A DNA stretch of 43,036 nucleotides. Source: Peribacillus psychrosaccharolyticus ATCC 23296. Its GTDB lineage: Bacteria > Bacillota > Bacilli > Bacillales > DSM-1321. The notes under the pieces were generated by a model that was not told where the DNA came from, made no database searches, and saw only the letters and a list, made by a program, of their open reading frames with translations. The stretch spans positions 1-43,036 of the forward strand of contig NZ_AJTN02000002.1 of NCBI RefSeq assembly GCF_000305495.1. The letters are read 5' to 3'. Positions 8,158-16,668 of this stretch are shown here, piece after piece. The position numbers were made by a program, and so were the translations under genes. Every line of letters begins with the position of its first letter. Position 1 is the stretch's first letter.

Positions 8158-8832
8158 ATGAAAAAGATAAAGACCGAAACATCCGAGCAAAGCGAAGTAG
8201 TTGAGTTATTGGCAGAAAAGCCTACGCGAACATTAGGCCGTAAGCGTGATCACACACGGGATGCAAAAATTCTTGAAGCGGCCATAGACATTCTTGCAGA
8301 TGCGGGATTCGATGGTATGACAATGGATATGGTTGCTGCAAAAGCAAAGGCCGGAAAAGCAACAGTATACCGCCGATGGTCTTCCAAGGCAGAGCTGGTT
8401 CAGGAAGCGTTGACCTGGATGAACCGAAGTCATCTTGAGATGGAACATTTGCCTGATACAGGTACTTTACGTGATGATCTTCTTGCGCTTTTAAAGCCGC
8501 AATCGATCGAAGAAGGAGAGAAAAAGCTTCGAGTCATTATGGGGCTAGGATCTTTTTTGCAGCAGGTGGAATTATCTGAGGAGGGTGGCATCGGAATCTT
8601 TGATTCTTGGGACACCCTGAATCGCGAACTCATTAATCGATCTGTAGGTCGCGGTGATTTTCCCGCTCATGCGGATGTAGATTTGGCTTGCCAGGTTATC
8701 GTTTCCATGGCTGCTTTTCGTGGACTTGTTCTACACAAGGCGTTCGACAGGCATTTCTACGCGACTCTAATCGACGGTATTCTGCTGCCTGCTCTCAAGA
8801 ATCCTCAAATAGCTTCAAATAATAAGGACTAA
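8158..8832 (+). CDS. TetR/AcrR family transcriptional regulator
   Basis: A 224-residue repressor-type protein. After a charged N-terminal tail of about 35 residues comes a TetR helix-turn-helix domain: ILEAAIDILADAGFDGMTMD, then VAAKAKAGKATVYRRW with the recognition helix at about residues 56-67. The remaining ~140 residues are a helical ligand-binding and dimerisation domain of the TetR C-terminal type. It is divergent from two SDR genes with 146 bp between them, and two matched palindromes sit in that gap, so autoregulation and control of the SDR genes are likely. The start ATG is preceded by AGGGG at a somewhat long distance (about 12 bases). The inducing ligand is unknown. Confidence 0.9.
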   Translation: MKKIKTETSEQSEVVELLAEKPTRTLGRKRDHTRDAKILEAAIDILADAGFDGMTMDMVAAKAKAGKATVYRRWSSKAELVQEALTWMNRSHLEMEHLPDTGTLRDDLLALLKPQSIEEGEKKLRVIMGLGSFLQQVELSEEGGIGIFDSWDTLNRELINRSVGRGDFPAHADVDLACQVIVSMAAFRGLVLHKAFDRHFYATLIDGILLPALKNPQIASNNKD

Positions 8833-8859
8833 TTGGAGTTATTTTGTTTTTTGGTATTG

Positions 8860-8896
8860 AACCCTTGATTGGCTTCCAGCCTTTCAAGGGTTTTTG
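8860..8896 (+). terminator. Terminator of the tetR-type gene
   Basis: AACCCTTGA (8860-8868) pairs with TCAAGGGTT (8884-8892), followed by T's. Confidence 0.85.
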
Positions 8897-9021
8897 GCTC
8901 TATACTTCTCAAAGAGAAGGAATGGTATTAATCTACAAAAAATTCATTCATAGAGAATTTCTTTTTGTTGGAAAAAGTTACTAAGTTTACATATAAACAA
9001 GAGACTACTAGATGGACAAAG

Positions 9022-9071
9022 AAAAACCCCGTAATAAGAGACCTTTTTAAAGTGTCCAGAATTAAGGGGTA
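9022..9071 (-). terminator. Probable terminator of the Mn catalase gene
   Basis: On the minus strand ACCCCTTAAT (9070-9061) can pair with ATTACGGGGT (9035-9026) with small bulges, and is followed by a T-run (9025-9022). It lies about 40 bases past the stop. Confidence 0.55.
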
Positions 9072-9110
9072 TCGTTCATTTGAAAAGAAACTTTTTACAA
9101 ACATCATAGA

Positions 9111-9950
9111 TTACTTGTCTGTTGCTTTCCCATCTAAGTCATGATGTAACTCAGTTGCTGGAACTGGTGGATTAGGGACTTGTCCTTTTGCAACAGGTTT
9201 CGCAATATAGACAAAATCACCTGTTCCATCGGGAGCACTTCCTTTTGCCCAGAGGCCTTCACCTGATTCTTCCCCTTCTGATAGGTTCCAGAATTCATAG
9301 GCTTCTTTTTGAGACTCCATTTCTGCTTCTGGAGGGAAGGAGGCTGGTACAACGACACCATTCTTCTCTTCTAACTCAGCAATGGCTGCCATCCATTGAT
9401 ACTGATGGTAACGATCGCGGGCAAGCATTTTACGGAAAGTTGCTCGAACACCTTCGTCTTTTGTCATGTGATATAAACGGGCAACTTGCAGACGACCTTG
9501 GCTTTCTGCATGAAGGTTCGAACGCATATCAGCTAAAAGGTTCCCACTTGCTACAATATATGAACCATTCCAAGGAATACCATTTGAATTCGTAGGCAAT
9601 CCACCAAGACCACTAACTAGTAAGTGTTGTGGATTAATTCCTCCCATAATAGCAGCTATTGCTGGATCTTTGGCAGCTTCTGCTTGATCTGCAGGAGAAG
9701 CTCCATCGAGCAGTTGGCTGATTAATGAACAAAGCATTTCTACATGTCCAATTTCTTCAGTACCAATATCCATTAACATGTCTTTATACTTCTCTTCTCC
9801 TCGGCAGTTAAATCCTTGGAAGAGATATTGCATCATAACGGTCATTTCGCCAAACTGGCCGCCAAGCACTTCTTGTATTTGACGAGCTAACATTGGATCT
9901 GGACGATCTACCTTAACTTCAAATTGTAATTCTTTTTGGTGACGAAACAT
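9111..9950 (-). CDS. Manganese catalase (YdbD/CotJC-like)
   Basis: A 279-residue non-haem catalase that converts hydrogen peroxide to water and oxygen at a dimanganese centre. All five expected ligands are present at the spacing of the Lactobacillus plantarum enzyme: Glu35 (in GEMTVMMQY), Glu66 and His69 (EEIGH), Glu149 (NLHAES) and His182 (RDRYHQY). It begins MFRHQKELQFEVKVDRPDP, as Bacillus YdbD-type catalases do. The start is supported by AGAGGAGG 8 bases upstream. It is monocistronic, with a short open frame carrying its own ribosome site just upstream (9981-10016). Many Bacillus members of this family are made under general stress or in the spore; no such promoter can be assigned here. 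Confidence 0.93.
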   Translation of the reverse strand: MFRHQKELQFEVKVDRPDPMLARQIQEVLGGQFGEMTVMMQYLFQGFNCRGEEKYKDMLMDIGTEEIGHVEMLCSLISQLLDGASPADQAEAAKDPAIAAIMGGINPQHLLVSGLGGLPTNSNGIPWNGSYIVASGNLLADMRSNLHAESQGRLQVARLYHMTKDEGVRATFRKMLARDRYHQYQWMAAIAELEEKNGVVVPASFPPEAEMESQKEAYEFWNLSEGEESGEGLWAKGSAPDGTGDFVYIAKPVAKGQVPNPPVPATELHHDLDGKATDK

Positions 9951-9980
9951 GTAAAATTCCTCCTCTTAAATTATTTAACT

Positions 9981-10016
9981 TCACGGTAATAGTTGTTTTA
10001 TTTCCCTTGTGTTCAC
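9981..10016 (-). other. Possible 11-codon leader ORF before the Mn catalase
   Basis: AAGGAGG (10029-10023) sits at ideal distance from GTG at 10016, which opens an 11-codon frame (MNTREIKQLLP) ending 30 bases before the catalase start. It could be a translated leader, or a remnant of a lost gene. An in-frame ATG upstream at about 10091 would extend it, but lacks a ribosome site and lies at the repeat edge. Confidence 0.25.
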
Positions 10017-10181
10017 AATTAAAACCTCCTTAAATTCTTTTATATTTTTTAACATAATCTTACATTCTGATAAAAGAGTTTTATGAGGATTCATATTTTT
10101 AAGAGCCCAGAGAAGACATTTTATCTTAGAGACATTTTCTGCGGATCGAGGTTGTCCAGAAAGAGTATCTAAAAGGTTGTA

Positions 10182-10274
10182 GGGCCGAATGTTTTGCAAA
10201 ACGGGCAGAATCATCTCGAGTTTGGGCCGAATAAATTGCCGAATAGGCCGAATGTTTCCCACTTTGGGCCGAAT
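10182..10274. repeat. Five-motif 21-bp array (copy B)
   Basis: Motifs start at 10182, 10203 (GGGCAGAAT), 10224, 10245 (AGGCCGAAT) and 10266: the same number and step as copy A. Confidence 0.9.
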
Positions 10275-10461
10275 GATTGAAGTTGGAGGGGATCTCAAGC
10301 CAATCCGGGTGCGTGAGATAGAGGGATTTCTATGAACACCAGCTTAAAGAGACAGAAAAAGAGAAAGATACACATTTTTAAGAGCCCAGAGAAGACATTT
10401 TATCTATAGAGACGTTTTCTGTGAATCGGGGTTGTCCAGAAAGAGTATCTAAAAGGGTGTA

Positions 10462-10554
10462 GGGCCGAATGTTTTGCAAAATGGGCCGAATGATCTTGAG
10501 TTTGGGCTGAATAAATTGTCGGATGGGCCGAATGTTTCCCACTTTGGGCCGAAT
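10462..10554. repeat. Five-motif 21-bp array (copy C)
   Basis: Motifs start at 10462, 10483, 10504 (GGGCTGAAT), 10525 and 10546: again five motifs at 21-bp steps. Confidence 0.9.
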
Positions 10555-10866
10555 GATTGAAGTTCAAGGGAATCTCAAGCTAATAAGGGTGCTTCAAATA
10601 GAGGGATTTCTATGAAAACCGGCTTAACGAGACAGTAAAAGAGAAAGATACACGTTTTTGAGCCAAATAAATGAGATCACTAGAGTATAAACGCTATTAC
10701 CAAGTTCCCCAGGCTTCCCAAAAAGGTGTATCTAAATGGGAACTCAATTGAATAATTGGACAGGATAAAGAAAGGGTCACCTCCTTTCCCCGCTCCCCAT
10801 GTTTATCCAGTACTTATTCCGTGTAAATATTAATAAGATACATATTTAATGAGGAGTTGATTTTTT

Positions 10867-12474
10867 ATGAAGCAAACTGTTTCTGAAGTTATTTTGGATC
10901 AATTAGCCGAGTTTGGGGTTAAGCGGATTTATGGGGTGGTGGGGGATACCATTATCGGTCTTCTCGATGCGTTGGCAAAGCAGGATCGTATTCAGTTTAT
11001 TGCTGTGAAGCATGAATCGAGTGCGGCTTTAATGGCTTCTGCTGAAGCGAAGTTAACCGGAAGACTCGGCGTCTGTACAGCAACGATGGGTCCGGGGGCA
11101 ACGAATCTGCTGAACGGATTGGGCGATGCCTATTCAGATAAAGCACCCGTCCTTGCGCTGACTGGCCAAGCACCAACCGACAAGATTGGAACCGACTATC
11201 AGCAGTACGTTGACCAGCAGGAGCTGTTCAAACCATTCGCATCCTACTCTGCGAATCTTGGCAGTGAGGAGGCGATTGTCGAGTTGCTTCAAAAAGCGGC
11301 TCAGATATCCCTGCAGCAACGGGCTGTCACTCATCTTTCGATTCCAAAAGATCTATTCGATAAAAAGACGTCGGCTCAATCACGTCCGTTACCAGTAGTG
11401 ATTGAGGGTATTTCAACGTTTGAAAAAGAAGGCGTCGAACGGGCTGCAGCCATTATGAAAACAGCCAAAAAGCCGATGATTCTTGCCGGTGCAGGTTCTG
11501 CGAAAGCTTCGGCTGATCTTGAAGCACTTGCCGAACGCTGGGGAGCCGGTATTTTAACCAGTCTTGGCGGCAAGGGTATCTTTGAAGAAAATTCTCCTTA
11601 CCTTCTCCAAGGAATCGGTGAAGGCGGAAATCCGTATGCGAAAGAAATTTTTAAAGAAGCAGATGTAGTCCTCCTGTCAGGTGTGACTTGGTGGCCAGAA
11701 GGATATGTCCCGCAGAATGCGAGAATTATTCAAATCGATATCAATCTAGACAATGCGAAAAAAGGAATTCCTGTCGAGCTTGCCATCAGCGGAAAAACCG
11801 AAGATATTATCCCACTTTTACATGAAAGTCTGAAAACCCATTCGCCGAACCAAAAATGGCAAACGACCATTCAGCAAGGGAAAGAAAAATGGGCCCAGCA
11901 AAATCAACAGGAAGGCGAGCAGGAAAGTCAGCCAATCCATCCTTCCAAAATTGTGCGAGCGATTGAAAAAACGATTGCCGATGATGCAATTATCGCCCTT
12001 GATACAGGGGATGTGACGGTATGGATGAACCGTAATTTCCGCCAACAAAATCAAAAGGTGCTCTTTTCCGGCTATTGGCGGACGATGGGCTTCGGCCTCC
12101 CGGCTGCCATAGCTGCAAAGCTTGAAATGCCTGAACAACAAGTGGTTGCGATTGTAGGTGACGGCGGACTTCAAATGACGCTCGCTGATTTATTAACAGC
12201 AACACGTTATGGACTCAATATCACGGTCTTTGTATTTAACAATCAAGCATTGCAAATGGAAAATGATAAAATAGATGCCATGGGGGACCGGAGAGAAGGC
12301 ACCGATTTAACAAATCCTGATTTTGTTAAAATGGCGGAAGCATGCGGTTGGAAAGGATACCGCGCCGATTCGGGAGACAGCATTGAAGCTGTCATTCAGC
12401 AAGCATTGAATACAGATTCGCCGACATTGGTGGACATTCAAACCAACCAAACTTTTTTCCCAGAAACGGAATAA
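10867..12474 (+). CDS. ThDP-dependent enzyme, pyruvate oxidase/acetolactate synthase family
   Basis: A 535-residue enzyme with the three-domain POX/AHAS layout: an N-terminal pyrimidine-binding domain with catalytic Glu50 (VKHES), a central FAD/nucleotide-type domain (about 185-320), and a C-terminal PP-binding domain with the ThDP motif GDG at 431-433 and NN at 458-459. It acts on pyruvate in all characterised members of this branch, giving acetyl phosphate, acetate or acetolactate. It resembles Bacillus YdaP-type putative pyruvate oxidases more than IlvB, and there is no ilvN or ilvC neighbour, nor alsD for acetoin. The start ATG has GAGGAG upstream (10850-10855). It stands alone, with the double 280-bp repeat in its upstream region. 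The precise reaction is not resolved. Confidence 0.85.
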   Translation: MKQTVSEVILDQLAEFGVKRIYGVVGDTIIGLLDALAKQDRIQFIAVKHESSAALMASAEAKLTGRLGVCTATMGPGATNLLNGLGDAYSDKAPVLALTGQAPTDKIGTDYQQYVDQQELFKPFASYSANLGSEEAIVELLQKAAQISLQQRAVTHLSIPKDLFDKKTSAQSRPLPVVIEGISTFEKEGVERAAAIMKTAKKPMILAGAGSAKASADLEALAERWGAGILTSLGGKGIFEENSPYLLQGIGEGGNPYAKEIFKEADVVLLSGVTWWPEGYVPQNARIIQIDINLDNAKKGIPVELAISGKTEDIIPLLHESLKTHSPNQKWQTTIQQGKEKWAQQNQQEGEQESQPIHPSKIVRAIEKTIADDAIIALDTGDVTVWMNRNFRQQNQKVLFSGYWRTMGFGLPAAIAAKLEMPEQQVVAIVGDGGLQMTLADLLTATRYGLNITVFVFNNQALQMENDKIDAMGDRREGTDLTNPDFVKMAEACGWKGYRADSGDSIEAVIQQALNTDSPTLVDIQTNQTFFPETE

Positions 12475-12482
12475 GATATACC

Positions 12483-12512
12483 AAGAAGCTCAAGTTTTGG
12501 GCTTCTTTTTTT
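12483..12512 (+). terminator. Terminator of the ThDP enzyme gene
   Basis: AGAAGCTCAA pairs with TTGGGCTTCT (one G-T) around a short loop, followed by eight T's, 9 bases after the stop. Confidence 0.9.
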
Positions 12513-12803
12513 GTGAATAAAAAATATTTTTAAACTGAATTTTACTATAGTGAGGGAATTTTTGATTTTCCTAGAATAACGCTTTTACTAATAATGTAAA
12601 ATATTTTTCCGAATTTTCGTATATCAACAACGAAATTTTCTTATCCTGACTTCCCCGCTTGGTGAAAGAAAACTCTTAGCACAGAATAATATTCTTATGA
12701 CATTTTACAGTTAATGACATTAATTTCAATAAAATAGGACATCTAGACGAGTTCTTTATAATGATGTACACTAATTTCAAAATAGTATGTCAATTTAAAA
12801 AAG
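12513..12803. other. AT-rich gap before livJ, with no gene
   Basis: No coding frame. Two AATTTTC heptamers (near 12613 and 12636) match half of the CodY box, but the second halves are absent. TGACATT occurs twice about 17 bases apart (near 12698 and 12715). A possible -10 TATAAT is at 12757-12762 with no good -35. The livJ ribosome site (CCAGGGGGG) lies at about 12805-12813. Confidence 0.4.
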
Positions 12804-12819
12804 CCAGGGGGGTATTTTC

Positions 12820-13992
12820 ATGAAGAAGAATAAGTTAGCAGGAATTCTGCTATCCGTGTCATTAGCTGCAGGTGCGTTAGCCGGGTGCAGTGATTCAGAA
12901 AAGTCAGGATCGGATGGAGATACCATTAAAATTGGGGCGAACCTAGAATTGACTGGCGGTGGTGCTTCATATGGACAGTCCGTTGTCGAAGGGATGGAAT
13001 TGGCAATCGGAGAACTTAATAAAGAAGGTATTGATGGAAAGAAATTCAAACTTGTTAAATATGATAATAAGTCCGAGGCCGCGGAAGCAACAGGCGGAGC
13101 GACGAAATTAACCAGTCAGGATAAAGTATCGGTTATGGTTGGAGCAGCAACAAGCACAAATACATTGGCACAGGTGCAAATTGCTAATGATAAGAAAATA
13201 CCTTTAATTACTCCGACAGGAACAAACTCAGATATTACGTCAAAAGACGGCAAGGTAAATGACTTTGTTTTCCGGACATGCTTCATCGATCCGTTCCAAG
13301 GAACCGTAGCGGCTAACTTTGCGAAGGATACGTTGAAGGCCAAAACAGCGGCCATTTACATTGACAGCTCGAGTGATTATTCAAAAGGACTTGCAGCTGC
13401 ATTTAAAGAAGCCTTCACAGAAGGCGGCGGAACGATTGTAAAAGAAGAATCGTTTGTGCAAAAAGACACCGATTTCCAAGCGACTTTAACAAATATTAAA
13501 AGCGCAAAACCAGATTTTGTTTTTGTTCCTGCCTTTTATGAAGAAGTCGGTTTAATCCTAAAACAAGCGCGTGAGTCAGGAATTGATGTTCCATTCATGG
13601 GCGGCGATGGCTGGGATTCTCCTAAGTTGATTGAAATTGCTGGTGCGGATGCGTTGGAAAATACATTCATCACAAACCATTATTCTGCAGAAGATCCAGA
13701 TGAAAAAATTCAAGGATTTGTTTCTGCGTTCAAAGCTAAGTACAAAGACAAATCACCGGATGCATTTGCTGCACTTGGCTATGATACAGCGTACTTCATT
13801 GCTGATGCCATTAAACGTGCGGGCGGAGATGCGACACCAGAGAAAATTAAGGATGCTCTAGAAAGCACAGATGGTCTTGCTCTAGTGTCTGGAAAAATGA
13901 AATTGGACGAAAATCATAATCCAATCAAATCCGCTTCCATTCTGAAATATGTAAATGGCGAGCAAAAATTTGAAACAAAGGTTAATCCATAA
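12820..13992 (+). CDS. livJ: Branched-chain amino-acid ABC transporter, substrate-binding lipoprotein
   Basis: A 390-residue periplasmic-binding-type receptor (type 1 fold) that catches branched-chain amino acids or related ligands at the cell surface and delivers them to the LivHM pore. The signal peptide ends in a clear lipobox LAGC with Cys23, so it is a membrane-anchored lipoprotein. The mature part starts IKIGANLELTGGGASYGQSVVEG and keeps the family features VGAATSTNTLA and PTGTNSDIT (ligand-facing loops). It is the first gene of livJHMGF and probably the most highly expressed; a small gap of 62 bases separates it from livH. The Bacillus amino-acid-response regulator CodY often controls such operons, but no full CodY box is seen. 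The exact ligand is not certain. Confidence 0.93.
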   Translation: MKKNKLAGILLSVSLAAGALAGCSDSEKSGSDGDTIKIGANLELTGGGASYGQSVVEGMELAIGELNKEGIDGKKFKLVKYDNKSEAAEATGGATKLTSQDKVSVMVGAATSTNTLAQVQIANDKKIPLITPTGTNSDITSKDGKVNDFVFRTCFIDPFQGTVAANFAKDTLKAKTAAIYIDSSSDYSKGLAAAFKEAFTEGGGTIVKEESFVQKDTDFQATLTNIKSAKPDFVFVPAFYEEVGLILKQARESGIDVPFMGGDGWDSPKLIEIAGADALENTFITNHYSAEDPDEKIQGFVSAFKAKYKDKSPDAFAALGYDTAYFIADAIKRAGGDATPEKIKDALESTDGLALVSGKMKLDENHNPIKSASILKYVNGEQKFETKVNP

Positions 13993-14054
13993 GCAATAGA
14001 TGAATAGGAGGCGCTCTGCCTCCTATTTTAGCCATTTAAAAGGGGAGTCGGAAT

Positions 14055-14933
14055 ATGGAACTGTTTCAACAGCTAGTTAATGGAATTTCATTAGGCAGTA
14101 TCTATGCCCTTATCGCACTCGGGTATACGATGGTTTATGGAATCGTTAAGTTGATAAACTTTGCACATGGTGATGTGTTTATGGTAGGCGCATTTATCGG
14201 TTTTTATTCGATCACAGTACTAGATTTATCGTTCTTTCCTGCGTTGTTGATCTCAATGGCAGCTTGTGCTGTTTTTGGAGTCATTATTGAGAGAATTGCC
14301 TATAAGCCATTGCGAAATGCAACAAGAATTGCGGCACTCATTACGGCAATCGGGGTATCATTAATGATTGAAAACGGGATGATTTTTATCCGCGGGGCAC
14401 AGCTTGAAGCTTACCCAACGAATCTTTTACCATCCGAAAATATCGACATATTTGGCGTATCGATTAAAAGCCAATCGCTCTTAATCTTAGGTGTATCATT
14501 GGTGCTTATGATGATTCTTCAGATTATTGTTCATAAAACAAAAATCGGGAAAGCGATGCGTGCGGTTTCTTATGATGCAGAAGCGGCTAAGCTAATGGGT
14601 ATCAATGTCAATAACACGATTTCTGCAACATTCGCGATTGGTTCAGCACTAGCAGGCGCAGCAGGCGTTATTTTCGGAACCTATTACATAAAAATTGAGC
14701 CCTTAATGGGGGTGCTTCCAGGACTGAAGGCATTTGTTGCTGCGGTTCTTGGCGGAATCGGGATTATTCCAGGTGCTATGGTTGGCGGTCTTTTACTCGG
14801 TTTAATTGAAGCACTGGTCAGCGCCGCCGGATTTTCACTATGGCGGGATGCGGCAGCATTTGTTGTCTTAATCCTTATTTTAATTTTCTTACCTCAGGGC
14901 TTATTCGGAAAAAATAAACGAGAAAAAGTATAG
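14055..14933 (+). CDS. livH: Branched-chain amino-acid ABC transporter permease LivH
   Basis: A 292-residue polytopic inner-membrane permease with about eight hydrophobic segments. It starts with the family's typical LFQQLVNGISLGSIYALIALGYTMVYGIVKLINFAHGD-type N-terminus (two stretches at residues 3-22 and 23-40). The segment AAKLMGINVN, around residues 176-185, is the cytoplasmic EAA-like loop that docks on the ATPases. It forms the pore with LivM. Start ATG with AAAAGGGGAG upstream; 12 bases separate it from livM. Length is usual. Confidence 0.93.
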   Translation: MELFQQLVNGISLGSIYALIALGYTMVYGIVKLINFAHGDVFMVGAFIGFYSITVLDLSFFPALLISMAACAVFGVIIERIAYKPLRNATRIAALITAIGVSLMIENGMIFIRGAQLEAYPTNLLPSENIDIFGVSIKSQSLLILGVSLVLMMILQIIVHKTKIGKAMRAVSYDAEAAKLMGINVNNTISATFAIGSALAGAAGVIFGTYYIKIEPLMGVLPGLKAFVAAVLGGIGIIPGAMVGGLLLGLIEALVSAAGFSLWRDAAAFVVLILILIFLPQGLFGKNKREKV

Positions 14934-14945
14934 GGGAGACAAGCG

Positions 14946-15914
14946 ATGACTATTTTTAAGCAATCAAAAGGGTTTTGGCTCTCGGTTCTTTTATCATTTA
15001 TTCTTTTTACTGTGGTACAACTGCTGTTAACCGGGGGCATTCTTAATTCGTACTATGAAAATATGATTATCTTTATGGGCATTAATATTATCTTAGCAGT
15101 AAGTCTCCACTTAATTATAGGCATTACCGGTCAGTTTTCGATTGGCCACGCTGGCTTCTTGGCCGTAGGTGCGTTCGCATCGGCTGTTATCACGATGAAG
15201 TTTGAAATGCCCTTATTCGCCGGGTTACTTGTCGGAGGGATCGTTGCGGCATTAGCGGGAATGCTGATTGGGATTCCAACGCTCAGGCTGAAAGGGGACT
15301 ACCTAGCGATAGCGACGCTTGGATTTGGTGAAATTGTTCGGATTGTCTTTTTAAATATCGACTATATCGGTGGAGCAAGCGGAATGCAGGTGACCCATAT
15401 GACGACTTGGCCTTGGGTTTTTGGCTGTATCCTCATCACAATCCTTGTGATTCGTAACTTTACGAACTCCTCACATGGACGTGCGTGTATTTCCATTCGA
15501 GAAGACGAAACAGCCGCAGATGCAATGGGAATCAACACCACGTACTATAAGGTTGCCGCGTTTGTGATCGGTGCCTTCTTTGCCGGAATAGCCGGCGGGT
15601 TATGGGCTCATAATTTCTATATCATTCAGCCGTCAAATTTCGGTTTCTTGAAATCATTTGATATTTTGATCTTTGTTGTGTTAGGCGGATTGGGCAGCTT
15701 ATCTGGTGCCGTCCTTGCAGCTATTGTACTGACGATTGTGTCAACCTTCCTGCAGGACTATCCGGAAACACGGATGTTATTCTACAGTTTGATTCTGATT
15801 GTGATGATGATTTATCGTCCACAGGGCTTAATGGGTACGCGGGAATTGACGTCGCTGTTCAAACGTAAAACAAAAGGAGGTTCTAAGGATGGAAACCACC
15901 ACACCACTGCTTAA
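14946..15914 (+). CDS. livM: Branched-chain amino-acid ABC transporter permease LivM
   Basis: A 322-residue polytopic permease, the partner of LivH. Family hallmarks are the NIILAVSLHLIIGITGQFS segment followed by IGHAGFLAVGAF in the N-terminal half, GDYLAIATLGFGEIVR, and the cytoplasmic EAA-like loop with DETAADAMGINTTYYK, which contacts LivG/LivF. The C-terminus is basic (FKRKTKGGSKDG) and overlaps the start of livG by 26 bases; the livG ribosome site lies inside livM. The ATG start has GGGGAG upstream. Confidence 0.93.
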   Translation: MTIFKQSKGFWLSVLLSFILFTVVQLLLTGGILNSYYENMIIFMGINIILAVSLHLIIGITGQFSIGHAGFLAVGAFASAVITMKFEMPLFAGLLVGGIVAALAGMLIGIPTLRLKGDYLAIATLGFGEIVRIVFLNIDYIGGASGMQVTHMTTWPWVFGCILITILVIRNFTNSSHGRACISIREDETAADAMGINTTYYKVAAFVIGAFFAGIAGGLWAHNFYIIQPSNFGFLKSFDILIFVVLGGLGSLSGAVLAAIVLTIVSTFLQDYPETRMLFYSLILIVMMIYRPQGLMGTRELTSLFKRKTKGGSKDGNHHTTA

Positions 15915-16668
15915 TATTGATCATGTTGGAATCCGCTTTGGAGGCTTGAGGGCTGTTGCTGATGTGAATATTAAGCTCTTTCCAGGCGAGCTGGTTGGGT
16001 TAATTGGTCCCAATGGTGCTGGTAAAACGACGCTGTTCAATCTGTTGACGGGTGTATACGTTCCGACAGAAGGAAGTATTTCCTTCGAGGGAGAAGATTT
16101 ATGCCGGCTGCCTCCGTTTAAAATTACGCGGAAAGGGATCAGCCGGACGTTTCAGAATATCCGTTTATTCAGTGAGCTATCGGTATTGGATAATGTAAAA
16201 GTAGCGTATCACTCACAGGCGAAGCATACGATGGCGAGTTCAATCTTACGCATGCCGGGCCATTTTTCCGGTGAGAAAGACATGCATGAAAAAGCGATCG
16301 AGTTTTTGAAGATTTTTAACCTTGATCAATATATGGATGAAAAAGCAAAAAATCTGCCATACGGACAACAGCGCCGGCTCGAGATTGCGCGAGCATTAGC
16401 CGCCAATCCGCGTTTGCTGCTGCTCGATGAACCTGCGGCAGGGATGAATCCAAAGGAAACACATGAATTGATGGATTTGATCGGGTTAATTCGAAAAAAA
16501 TTCAATCTGACCGTGCTGTTGATTGAGCATGATATGCCCTTGGTTATGGGCGTATGTGAACGGATTTATGTTCTGGATCATGGTCAGTTGATTGCAAACG
16601 GAACGCCGGAAGAAATCCGCAACAACCCAAAAGTCATCGAAGCGTATCTCGGCGAGGAGGTCTCATAA
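15889..16668 (+). CDS. livG: Branched-chain amino-acid ABC transporter ATP-binding protein LivG
   Basis: A 259-residue ABC ATPase. Walker A GPNGAGKTT at residues 40-48, signature region LPYGQQRRLEIARAL (the LivG variant YGQQR instead of LSGGQ), Walker B LLLLDEPAAG, and switch His in LLIEHDM. ISRTFQNIRLF is the Q-loop region. It works as a heterodimer with LivF. The start ATG is set by an ideal AAAGGAGG at 15873-15880, inside the end of livM. The stop overlaps the livF start by one base (TAATG). Confidence 0.95.
   Translation: METTTPLLNIDHVGIRFGGLRAVADVNIKLFPGELVGLIGPNGAGKTTLFNLLTGVYVPTEGSISFEGEDLCRLPPFKITRKGISRTFQNIRLFSELSVLDNVKVAYHSQAKHTMASSILRMPGHFSGEKDMHEKAIEFLKIFNLDQYMDEKAKNLPYGQQRRLEIARALAANPRLLLLDEPAAGMNPKETHELMDLIGLIRKKFNLTVLLIEHDMPLVMGVCERIYVLDHGQLIANGTPEEIRNNPKVIEAYLGEEVS

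Larger units (their letters stand above)
10094..10664. repeat. 280-bp repeat, tandem copies B and C
   Basis: Two direct copies, 10094-10373 and 10374-10664. AAGAGCCCAG recurs at 10101 and 10380, and GGGCCGAAT at 10182 and 10462, giving a period of 279-280. Each copy has the AGAAGAC/GTTTTCT-type hairpin (with a G-T pair or changes), GGTTGTCCAGAAAGAGTATC, the 21-bp array, and GAGGGATTTCTATGAA. They fill the gap between the divergent Mn catalase and the ThDP enzyme gene. Identity to copy A (6002-6309) is high. Confidence 0.9.

Noticed and set aside
9981-10298. A 105-codon frame on the minus strand with repeated IRPK/IRP units
   Set aside because: Most of it is the 280-bp repeat read in one frame; the repeated units are the 21-bp motifs, and the start lies inside the repeat without a ribosome site.
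11818-12205. Minus-strand frames opposite the ThDP enzyme gene
   Set aside because: Antisense to a conserved enzyme domain, with no ribosome sites.
12600-12660. CodY boxes before livJ
   Set aside because: Only AATTTTC half-sites are present; the GAAAATT halves at the right spacing are missing.
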